Source: Alphaproteobacteria bacterium (lineage in GTDB: Bacteria; Pseudomonadota; Alphaproteobacteria; Bin95). Taken from it: a stretch of DNA of 9,686 bases. This document shows positions 1-5,158 of this stretch, in pieces (within the stretch, counting starts at the first letter, position 1; each line of letters opens with the position of its first letter). Location of the stretch: assembly GCA_022822125.1 (NCBI GenBank), contig JAJECF010000083.1:1-9686 (forward strand), read 5' to 3'. Made by a program: the position numbers and the translations under genes. The notes under the pieces were generated by a model. The model saw only the letters and a program-made list of their open reading frames with translations, was not told the origin of the DNA and did not search any database.

Positions 1-111
1 GCTCGCCTCAAAACCGACCGCAGACACGACCCGCGACCCAATCAGGCCAGCCGCAGCGCCCCAAACGCAACGCAAACCTAAAACCGCATCCAAAATCTCA
101 GCCGCTATTCC

Positions 112-453
112 TCAGAACCTCAATTCTGCAAGTGCCTCTGAACGTCGAAAATAAATTGAAAAATTTTCTCCACTCATTATTGGATAATCCATCGCCCGCA
201 AAAGACACCAAACACGATCTTCAAGATATTTGTCGTGGCGTTTAAGACGTTTGATTCGTATTACTCGCTTTCCACGGCGTTGAATTTGCCAGCCGCGGGT
301 CAGGAAGTCTGATATTTCAGGAGGACGAATTCCCTTGTAATCGTACGCACTTTTTCGTCGCCGATATTCTTTAGCTATTGTTTGGGTTGTTGTAAGAAGA
401 GGAGAAAGACGGCTAGATCGTGGGTCTTGGATGGTCTGATCAGGTAAGGTCAT
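112..453 (-). CDS. AT-rich hypothetical protein, possible DGQHR/DndB-like N-terminal fragment
   Basis: An open frame of 113 codons starting at ATG 453. It is basic, with many Arg/Lys residues at about 30-75. The stretch from residue 52 (RGWQIQRRGK) through HDKYLEDRVWCLL (about 73-85) to GENFSIYF (about 95-102) recalls, from memory, the N-terminal segment of DGQHR-domain/DndB-like proteins linked to DNA modification and defence. Those proteins are several hundred residues long, so this would be only a fragment. After the TGA stop the same frame stays open to the window edge. Base composition is clearly AT-richer than every other gene here, which suggests recent transfer. No good Shine-Dalgarno sequence precedes the ATG, and a start further inside is possible. 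Function is not established. It may be a gene remnant, or a small protein of unknown role. Confidence 0.5.
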   Translation of the reverse strand: MTLPDQTIQDPRSSRLSPLLTTTQTIAKEYRRRKSAYDYKGIRPPEISDFLTRGWQIQRRGKRVIRIKRLKRHDKYLEDRVWCLLRAMDYPIMSGENFSIYFRRSEALAELRF

Positions 454-743
454 GGAACGGTGCAGGGCGCAGGATAACGAGGGTGCAACAACAGGGAATC
501 ATAGAGGCCTTACGGTGTCAAGCCTTTGGGACTTTTTTTCGGTGTTGGTCGGGCAGCGCCCGTGTTGGCGTGCGGGGTGTGCCCGATGCCGTGGGGCTGG
601 GGCGTGGCTGTGCAGCTACCGTCATCAGCGGCGATGTGGCGGAACCGGTGCGTGCGCGGTCTCCAAACCATCATGGAGAAGGTCCGTACCGCCCCCTCCA
701 TCCACAACCTTGCAGAAGTTTCACGAAGGGGCCGCCCGGGGGC
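454..743. other. Stretch with no supported gene
   Basis: About 290 bp between the 113-aa ORF and the promoter at 744. Open frames exist on both strands (for example 526-747 plus, 510-707 minus), but they overlap one another, have unbalanced composition rich in Cys, Trp, Arg and Pro, and match no family I recognise. A T-run at 533-539 follows only a weak bulged hairpin (505-525). I see no tRNA, no known structured RNA and no IS end. It could belong to the same accessory segment as the AT-rich ORF, but that is inference. Confidence 0.4.
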
Positions 744-770
744 TTGACCTGTGGGAAAGTGTGGTATGAT
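744..770 (+). promoter_or_regulatory. Candidate sigma70-type promoter
   Basis: TTGACC at 744-749 and TATGAT at 765-770 are close matches to the -35 and -10 hexamers. The 15-bp spacer is short; reading the first box as CTTGAC gives 16. The predicted start, near 777, falls at the base of the hairpin 778-807, so any transcript would begin with, or be stopped by, that stem. No convincing protein gene follows directly. Whether this promoter is active cannot be judged from sequence. Confidence 0.4.
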
Positions 771-777
771 GGGCGCA

Positions 778-807
778 GGAAAAGGCGGCTTGCGGGCCGC
801 CTTTTCC
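778..807. terminator. Bidirectional terminator-like hairpin, perfect 12-bp stem
   Basis: GGAAAAGGCGGC (778-789) and GCCGCCTTTTCC (796-807) are perfect reverse complements around the 6-nt loop TTGCGG. The A-run on one arm and T-run on the other give the usual form of a two-way intrinsic terminator. It could end leftward transcription from the DUF2147 gene or rightward transcription arriving from 454-777. Its position directly after a promoter-like sequence is odd. Confidence 0.7.
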
Positions 808-810
808 GTT

Positions 811-940
811 CTCTGCAGAGGGCGGCTGGGGCCGAAAGCCCCGGCGGGAGCGGACGGGGAAGGTGCGTCCGGCGTCTCGCGCGCGCGATGCGCGCGGAAA
901 CAGGGTCCCGCCGCGCCGGGCGGCCGGGCGGCGGCGGGAC
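811..940. other. Run of GC-rich hairpins, candidate structured RNA or leader
   Basis: Several inverted repeats follow one another: the palindrome CTCTGCAGAG (811-820); GGGGC/GCCCC around the loop CGAAA (828-842); CGGAC/GTCCG (851-871); CGCGCGC/GCGCGCG around GAT (880-896); and GTCCCGCCGC/GCGGCGGGAC (905-914 with 931-940). None resembles an RNA family I know. GC-rich DNA yields short hairpins by chance, so only the last, a perfect 10-bp stem, carries much weight alone. The promoter at 744-770 would transcribe the segment if the hairpin at 778-807 is read through. Confidence 0.3.
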
Positions 941-980
941 GAACGGACCGGGTCGGAACGAAGCGCAGGGGAGGAACGAT

Positions 981-1028
981 ATGCAGGACCGGGACGGCGA
1001 AGCTGCGGCAATGGCATGGCGATCATGA
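981..1028 (+). CDS. Possible 15-aa small ORF or leader peptide
   Basis: ATG at 981 is preceded by GGGGAGGA at 968-975, one of the best Shine-Dalgarno matches in the window, with suitable spacing. The frame reads MQDRDGEAAAMAWRS and ends at TGA 1026-1028, inside the first CATGACAT repeat. The peptide is too short to show homology and has no membrane helix. It could be a leader peptide, a decayed gene start, or chance. The ribosome-binding site is the only real evidence. Confidence 0.25.
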   Translation: MQDRDGEAAAMAWRS

Positions 1029-1093
1029 CATCGCATGACATATCATGACATCACGCAGGCCCCTCATGACATTTCATGACATCTCATGACGGG
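1023..1093. repeat. Six helically phased TCATGACATC decamer repeats (3 + 3)
   Basis: Copies of the core CATGACAT lie at 1024, 1034 and 1044, then 1065 and 1075, with a last shortened copy (CATGAC) at 1085. Within each triplet they repeat every 10 bp. The triplets are offset by 21 bp through the 11-bp insert ACGCAGGCCCC, so all six lie on about the same face of the helix. Each unit contains the palindrome TCATGA. This geometry suits cooperative binding of a dimeric protein, as at tandem operator boxes, but no regulator gene is adjacent and the binding role is inference. The array lies between the 15-codon ORF and the convergent DUF2147 gene. Confidence 0.85.
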
Positions 1094-1117
1094 GCCCGCT
1101 CCTCTCCCGGGCGGGCC
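1093..1117 (-). terminator. Weak hairpin just after the DUF2147 gene
   Basis: GGCCCGC (1093-1099) and GCGGGCC (1111-1117) form a 7-bp GC stem with an 11-nt loop. It begins 4 bases past the DUF2147 stop on the minus strand. There is no T-run after it, so it may stabilise the mRNA end rather than stop transcription alone. Confidence 0.25.
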
Positions 1118-1121
1118 GGCC

Positions 1122-1541
1122 CTATCTGACGCGCTTCCAGGTCTGTCCCTTGCAGATGAACAGCACGCAGCCGGCCACTTCCAGCGTGTCGGCGTCGATC
1201 TCCTCCATCTCGGCGCTGTAGGTCTGGCCGTCATTCGGGTTGTAGATCCGGCCGTCATCCCACTCGCCGCCGCCCTGGTCCTCCATGCCCCATACCATGC
1301 GCAGGCCGAGAATCGGGCGGTCGCGCAGCGCCTCGTCTTCGTTCCCTCTGTCGCGCCTCGGCTTGCCGTCCTTGCCCAGCGGCGATTTCAGCCACACGAT
1401 CCTGCCGCACAGCGCGCCGTCGCCGCAGTCATGGATTTCGACATGCGACTTGCCGCCTTCGGTGAGCCACACGCCCCGCGGGTCGGCCTGGGCGGCGCCG
1501 GCGGCGAGCAGGGCGGCCATCGCCAATCCTGCCGTTCTCAC
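1122..1541 (-). CDS. DUF2147 family secreted protein
   Basis: Protein of 139 aa from a GTG start at 1541, chosen because GGGAG lies 7 bases upstream and because it gives a clean signal peptide: hydrophobic residues 5-17, then AQA with predicted cleavage before Asp20. The mature part matches the DUF2147 pattern in order: DPRGVWLTEGG (20-30), CGDGALCGRIVWLKSP (39-54), RDRPILGLRM (73-82), GRIYNPNDGQTYSA (97-110) and AGCVLFICKGQTWKR (123-137). Four cysteines (39, 45, 125, 130) could form two disulfides in the periplasm. Length is about 20 residues more than the mature domain, normal for the family. Family function is unknown; members are small exported beta-rich proteins. It is divergent from the SDR operon across 180 bp in which I see no clear promoter. 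Confidence 0.9.
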   Translation of the reverse strand: MRTAGLAMAALLAAGAAQADPRGVWLTEGGKSHVEIHDCGDGALCGRIVWLKSPLGKDGKPRRDRGNEDEALRDRPILGLRMVWGMEDQGGGEWDDGRIYNPNDGQTYSAEMEEIDADTLEVAGCVLFICKGQTWKRVR

Positions 1542-1721
1542 GGTCGGTCTCCCGTTCGTCCGCTGTTGTCCCCATTCTGGCGGAGCGAGGCGGAGACTGT
1601 CCACTCCCCGGCGGCCCGCAAAGGCCCGCCCGTCCTTGCCGCATTGGGGAAAACCGGGCAGAGTGCCCTGCCGGCGAACAGCCGCCCCCCGCCCCTCGCG
1701 CAATGAAAGGAACCGCGCCCC

Positions 1722-2468
1722 ATGCGCCCCTCTGTGGACCTCTCCGACAAGACTGCGATCGTGACCGGAGCCGGCTCCGGCATCGGGCGGGCCGTGGCGG
1801 AGACGCTTGCCGGGGCGGGCGCGCATGTGGTCGCGACCGATATCGACGAGGCGGCCGTGGCCGAGACCGCCGCCGCGGCGCGCGAGGCCGGCGGCTCGGC
1901 GGAGGCGCGTCCGCTCGACGTCACCGACAAGGCCGCCATCCTGGACATTGCCGCCGCGCTCGGCGCCGTCGATGTGCTGGCCAATGTCGCGGGCTGGGAC
2001 CGGATCATGCCCTTCACCGAGAACACGCCCGAATTCATCGAGCGCATCGTCGAGCTCAACTATCTGGGCGCGGTCCGCCTCTGCCACGCGCTGCTGCCGG
2101 CCATGATCGAGGCGGGCGGGGCCAAGATCGTCTCCGTCTCCTCCGACGCCGGGCGCGTCGGCTCGATGGGCGAGACCGTCTATGCCGGGGCCAAGGGCGG
2201 CATCATCGCGTTTTCCAAGTCGCTCGCCCGCGAGACGGCGCGCCACAATATCAATGTGAACGTGGTCTGCCCGGGCCCGACCGATACGCCGCTTTTCCGC
2301 GGCCAGCCGGAGCGCATGCAGCAGGCGCTGATCCGCGCCATCCCCTTCCGCCGGGTCGGCACACCGCAGGACCTCGCCAACGCCGTGCTGTTCTTCGCCG
2401 GCCCCCTCAGCGACTATGTGACGGGCCAGGTGCTGAGCGTCTCCGGCGGCCTCACCATGGTGGACTGA
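1722..2468 (+). CDS. Short-chain dehydrogenase, BadH-like (2-hydroxycyclohexanecarboxyl-CoA dehydrogenase-like)
   Basis: A 248-aa classical SDR. The Rossmann motif TGAGSGIG is at 15-22, and Asp40 at the end of the second strand favours NAD(H). NVAG stands at 88-91 in place of NNAG. The catalytic residues are Asn113, Ser141, Tyr154 and Lys158 (YAGAK). The segments GWDRIMPFT (91-99), SSDAGRVGSMGETVYA (140-155), VVCPGPTDT (181-189) and TGQVLSVSGGLTM (234-246) resemble BadH, which oxidises 2-hydroxycyclohexanecarboxyl-CoA in alicyclic-acid degradation. SDR substrates are hard to predict, so it could instead act on another hydroxyacyl-CoA or alcohol. AAAGGA at 1706-1711 is the ribosome-binding site. 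First gene of a plus-strand set with the DehI-like gene (51-bp gap) and cobA. No other benzoate or cyclohexane pathway gene is near. Confidence 0.87.
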   Translation: MRPSVDLSDKTAIVTGAGSGIGRAVAETLAGAGAHVVATDIDEAAVAETAAAAREAGGSAEARPLDVTDKAAILDIAAALGAVDVLANVAGWDRIMPFTENTPEFIERIVELNYLGAVRLCHALLPAMIEAGGAKIVSVSSDAGRVGSMGETVYAGAKGGIIAFSKSLARETARHNINVNVVCPGPTDTPLFRGQPERMQQALIRAIPFRRVGTPQDLANAVLFFAGPLSDYVTGQVLSVSGGLTMVD

Positions 2469-2519
2469 CCGCCGCCGGCCTTTGCGGCGGGCGGGGACGC
2501 GGACATAAACGGGACGCCC

Positions 2520-3335
2520 ATGACCGACGCCATGCCGACCCTGCCCGAGAGCGAGGCCAGCGGGGCCGCCGCCGCTCTTTACGCCGACATCAGGGATGTG
2601 CTCGGCGTGCCGGTGGTGAACCTCATCTGGCGCCGCCTCGCCTACTTTCCGGGCACGCTGGAATGGGCCTGGGCCGCCGTCCGCCCGCTCTATGCCAAGG
2701 GCCTGGCGGATGCGGCCGCGGCGCGGATTCTGGCGAAGACGCCGCTGCCGGACCTGCCGCCCTGGCCGGAGGCGCTGCTGCCGGCCGCCGGCCTCTCCGG
2801 GGAGGACCGCGCGGCCGTGCTGCGCATGCTGGCGAGCTACGACCGCGGCAACCGGCTGAACCTCGCCGCGCTCGGCGCGCTGCTGCAGGCGCTGGAAGGC
2901 GCGCCCGCCGGCGGCGTTCCGCCTGCAGCGCGTGGCGGGGCGCGCGGCGCGGTCGAGGGCGAACTGCCGCCGATCCCCGCGATGGAAACGCTGGCGCCGG
3001 AGGTGCGCGATCTTGTGCTGGCGCTGAACGGGCTCGGCAATCAGGGCGATACGGTGGTGGCGAGCCTCTACCGGCACCTGGCTTACTGGCCGGGCTATCT
3101 GGCGCTCGTCTGGGCGCAGTTGGCGCCGCTCGACCGCGACGGGCGGCTCGCCGCGACGATTGCGGCCGGCGCGGCGGCCGCGCGCGAGGCCTCGGCGGGC
3201 ATCGCCGGCGGGCTCGCCCTGCCGCCGGAGCCGCCGCCCGCCGCCGTCGGCGAGGCGGTCGCCCAATTCGTGCGCGGCCCCATTGCGCGGATGACGCCCG
3301 TTTCCGCCCTGCTGCTGCGCCTGCTCGGCAAATGA
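2520..3335 (+). CDS. DehI-family (haloacid dehalogenase DehI fold) protein, probably not a dehalogenase
   Basis: A 271-aa protein with an internal duplication: VVNLIWRRLAYFPGTLEWAW (32-51) is repeated as VVASLYRHLAYWPGYLALVW (179-198), as in DehI, a pseudo-dimer of two similar halves that hydrolyses D- and L-2-haloacids. LPESEASGAAAALYADIR (8-25) also fits the family N-terminus. Comparing from memory with Pseudomonas putida PP3 DehI, the Asn114 equivalent is kept (Asn111 in DRGN), but the position of catalytic Asp189 appears to be Leu183. The residues around it (S-x-x-x-x-L-A-x-W-P) align, and the nearest Asp (177) lies six residues earlier. Dehalogenation is therefore doubtful, and the substrate is unknown. 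Its stop overlaps the cobA start by ATGA, so the two are translationally coupled. Confidence 0.8.
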   Translation: MTDAMPTLPESEASGAAAALYADIRDVLGVPVVNLIWRRLAYFPGTLEWAWAAVRPLYAKGLADAAAARILAKTPLPDLPPWPEALLPAAGLSGEDRAAVLRMLASYDRGNRLNLAALGALLQALEGAPAGGVPPAARGGARGAVEGELPPIPAMETLAPEVRDLVLALNGLGNQGDTVVASLYRHLAYWPGYLALVWAQLAPLDRDGRLAATIAAGAAAAREASAGIAGGLALPPEPPPAAVGEAVAQFVRGPIARMTPVSALLLRLLGK

Positions 3336-4105
3336 CGCCGGCCCTGCCGAGGCTGGCGCCGGGCGAGGTCTGGCTCGTGGGCGCGGGCCCCGGCGACCCC
3401 GGCCTGCTGACGCTGCTCGCCGCCCGCGCGCTGGAGGACGCCGATGTCGTGGTCCATGACGCGCTGGTCGATCCCGGCGTGCTGGCGATGGCGCGGGCGG
3501 AGGCGCGCATCGTCCCCGCCGGCAAGCGCGGCGGCCGGCCCTCGCCCTGCCAGCCGGACATTTCCGCGCGCCTGGTCACCGAGGCGAAGGCGGGAGGGCG
3601 CGTGCTGCGGCTCAAGGGCGGCGACCCCTTCGTCTTCGGGCGCGGCGGCGAGGAGGCGCTGGCGCTGGCGGCGGCGGACGTGCCGTTTCGCATCGTGCCG
3701 GGGGTGACGGCGGGCATTGGCGGGCTCGCCTATGCCGGCATCCCGGCCACGCACCGGGACGCGAATTCCGTCGTCGCTTTCGTCTCCGGCCACGCCGCGC
3801 CGGAGGAAAGCGGCCTTGACTGGGAGGCGCTGGCGAGGGGCGCGCCGGCGCTCGTGTTCTACATGGCGCTCCGGCGGATCGGCGCCATCGCCGAGCGCCT
3901 GATGGCCCACGGCCGCCCGCCGGCCGAGCCCGCCGTCATCGTCAGCCACGCCGCCACGCCGCGCCAGCATGTCATCGAGACCACGCTGGCCGGCCTCGGC
4001 GACGCCGCGCGCCGGGCCGAATCCCCCGCCGTCATCGCCCTCGGCCCCATAACCGCGCTGCGCCCCCGGCTGGACTGGCTCGGCCGGCTGGGGGCGGAAA
4101 GTTGA
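3332..4105 (+). CDS. cobA: Uroporphyrinogen-III C-methyltransferase (SUMT)
   Basis: A 257-aa cytoplasmic enzyme that uses two S-adenosylmethionines to methylate uroporphyrinogen III at C2 and C7, giving precorrin-2 for siroheme and cobalamin. Family signatures are all present: VGAGPGDPGLLTL (16-28), GKRGGR (64-69), RLKGGDPFVFGRGGEE (93-108), PGVTAGIGGLAYAGIPATHR (123-142) and SGH (152-154). Length is that of stand-alone CobA/SumT, with no CysG dehydrogenase/ferrochelatase domain. The ATG at 3332 overlaps the preceding TGA (ATGA), so expression should depend on translation of the DehI-like gene. It ends 10 bp from the convergent methyltransferase gene. No nitrite/sulfite reductase or other cob gene lies in the window, so siroheme versus B12 use cannot be decided here. 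Confidence 0.95.
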   Translation: MTPALPRLAPGEVWLVGAGPGDPGLLTLLAARALEDADVVVHDALVDPGVLAMARAEARIVPAGKRGGRPSPCQPDISARLVTEAKAGGRVLRLKGGDPFVFGRGGEEALALAAADVPFRIVPGVTAGIGGLAYAGIPATHRDANSVVAFVSGHAAPEESGLDWEALARGAPALVFYMALRRIGAIAERLMAHGRPPAEPAVIVSHAATPRQHVIETTLAGLGDAARRAESPAVIALGPITALRPRLDWLGRLGAES

Positions 4106-4115
4106 CGGCGCCGCG

Positions 4116-4943
4116 TCAGCGCTTTCGGGCGATGAGTCTCATACCGCCGAGATTGCCGCCCTGGAAGAGGCGGGCGATGCTGGAATAGAAATCGTCGAGC
4201 CCGGCAAAGACCGCCTCGCCATGAAGCGCGGTTTCCCGCTCGCGGCCGGCGCGCCAGGCCTCCGCGCGTTCCGTGACGAGCCCGGTCCAGAAGGCCGTCA
4301 CATCCTCGATTTCGACCCGGGCGAAGCCCGCGCGGCCGAGGTCGCGGCGGAGGTCATCCAGCCGGGGCAGGTCGCGGCAATAGACCTTCCCGGCAAGCGT
4401 CTCGCGCTCCGCCCCGGTCAGTGTTCCAAGCTCGAAATAGTCCTCGACATACATCGCGCCGCCGGGGCGGAGCGCCTCATGGCAGCGCCGGTAAAGGCGC
4501 TCGCGCTCGGGAATGTGCAGGAACACCAGCCAGGCGAAGAGGGCGTCGAACCCGCCGGCGTCGGGCGCGCCCTCCAGAATGTCGCCCTGCCGGTGACGCA
4601 CAAGGTCCGCGAGGCCGGCGCGCGCGGTCAGCCGGGCGCCGACTTCATGCAGGTCCGGCTGGAGCTCCAACGCGGTGACGCGGCAGCCCGCCCGGCTGGC
4701 GATGATGCGGGCCGGCCCGCCGAGCCCGGAGCCGACATCGAGCGCCCTGTGATGCGGCGCAAGCGCCAGCCGGGCGATCCCCTCCTCCACAGCGGCCGCG
4801 CCGTCATAATGGTACTGGTCGAAGCGGGAGAGCACGTCGAGGGGAATGGGGCCGTCCTCCGCGACCCCGGCGTCGCGAAGCTGCGCATGGACCCGCTCCA
4901 CCTGCGCATAGAGCTTCATGGTCTTGATCGCCTGCCCGCTCAT
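4116..4943 (-). CDS. Class I SAM-dependent methyltransferase (type-11 domain)
   Basis: A 275-aa protein. The SAM-binding motif I is ALDVGSGLGGPAR (67-79), the acidic residue after strand 2 is in ALELQPD (91-97), GDIL follows at 120-123, the motif FAWLVFLHIPERE (136-148) sits where the fourth strand is expected, and LRPGGAMYVEDYF (158-170) is the post-motif strand. An N-terminal helical region with FDQYHYDGAA (41-50) precedes the fold. General pattern is that of small-molecule methyltransferases such as phosphoethanolamine or sarcosine methyltransferases, but the substrate cannot be named. The start at 4943 gives MSGQAIKTM; Met9 is an alternative. The gene lies 81 bp downstream of tRNA-Sec on the same strand with no clear terminator between them, so co-transcription is possible. 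A link to selenium is speculation. Confidence 0.85.
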   Translation of the reverse strand: MSGQAIKTMKLYAQVERVHAQLRDAGVAEDGPIPLDVLSRFDQYHYDGAAAVEEGIARLALAPHHRALDVGSGLGGPARIIASRAGCRVTALELQPDLHEVGARLTARAGLADLVRHRQGDILEGAPDAGGFDALFAWLVFLHIPERERLYRRCHEALRPGGAMYVEDYFELGTLTGAERETLAGKVYCRDLPRLDDLRRDLGRAGFARVEIEDVTAFWTGLVTERAEAWRAGRERETALHGEAVFAGLDDFYSSIARLFQGGNLGGMRLIARKR

Positions 4944-5024
4944 GGCTTCGCCCCGCCCGCCCCGCTTCGTGCCTGCGGCCGGCAGGATGCGCGCCCGGCG
5001 CCGGACATGCAACGCGCGGCCGGG

Positions 5025-5119
5025 TGGCGGAGGAGAGTGGGAGTCGAACCCACCTGGCAGCGATGCGCCGCCGCAGCGGTTTTGAAGACCGAGCCGGCCA
5101 CCGGACCGGATTCCCCTCC
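5025..5119 (-). tRNA. selC: tRNA-Sec (anticodon TCA)
   Basis: A 95-nt gene including an encoded CCA (5025-5027) and discriminator G. The 8-bp acceptor stem GGAGGGGA/TCTCCTCC, the 6-bp D stem CCGGTC/GGCCGG around a 4-nt loop, the anticodon loop CTTCAAA with anticodon at 5083-5085, a long variable arm with a 6-bp stem (GCGGCG/CGCTGC) and the T arm GTGGG-TTCGACT-CCCAC all match bacterial selenocysteine tRNA. The 8-bp acceptor, 6-bp D stem and TCA anticodon separate it from tRNA-Ser and from simple suppressors. It reads UGA at SECIS-marked codons with SelA, SelB and SelD, none of which is in this window. Upstream is add, downstream a SAM methyltransferase. Confidence 0.97.
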
Positions 5120-5127
5120 GCAGCGCG

Positions 5128-5158
5128 ATTAGTGGCAAGTCCGGGCGGGGCGGGTCAA
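5128..5158 (-). promoter_or_regulatory. Candidate promoter of tRNA-Sec
   Basis: On the minus strand TTGACC (5158-5153) overlaps the stop codon of add. A weak -10 region, CCACTAAT, spans 5135-5128, so the spacing is 17-19 bp depending on the hexamer chosen. Transcription would start a few bases before the tRNA 5' end at 5119. The -35 is good and the -10 poor. Confidence 0.35.

Noticed and set aside
1..114. The frame of the 113-aa ORF stays open past its TGA to the window edge, and the window encodes tRNA-Sec, so the TGA might be a selenocysteine codon.
   Set aside because: A 37-codon open extension is easily due to chance, and the bases just after the TGA show no obvious SECIS hairpin with a bulged loop. 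The extension resembles no selenoprotein.
498..521. TTGACA (521-516) and TATGAT (503-498) on the minus strand as a promoter of the 113-aa ORF.
   Set aside because: Both hexamers are excellent, but only 12 bp separate them, too few for sigma70.
505..539. Hairpin plus T-run (533-539) as an intrinsic terminator on the plus strand.
   Set aside because: The stem is only 6 bp with a bulge, lies 7 bases away from the T-run, and no plus-strand gene precedes it.
1023..1093. CATGACAT array as a CRISPR array or plasmid iterons.
   Set aside because: Units of 10 bp without spacers cannot be CRISPR, and there is no replication initiator gene nor iterons of the usual 17-22 bp.
2469..2490. CCGCCGC/GCGGCGG hairpin between the SDR and DehI-like genes as a terminator.
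   Set aside because: Seven-bp stem with no T-run. Weak, and common in DNA this GC-rich; it does not divide the operon convincingly.
1542..3266. Long minus-strand open frame running upstream of DUF2147, opposite the SDR and DehI-like genes.
   Set aside because: It is a GC-rich shadow of the plus-strand genes, rich in Arg, Gly and Ala with no domain. The GTG at 1541 with its SD and signal peptide is the true start.
1703..3331. Long plus-strand open frame leading into cobA, suggesting a large fusion protein.
   Set aside because: It is out of frame with the well-supported SDR and DehI-like genes and has low-complexity Arg/Gly/Ala composition. Only the part from 3332 is cobA.
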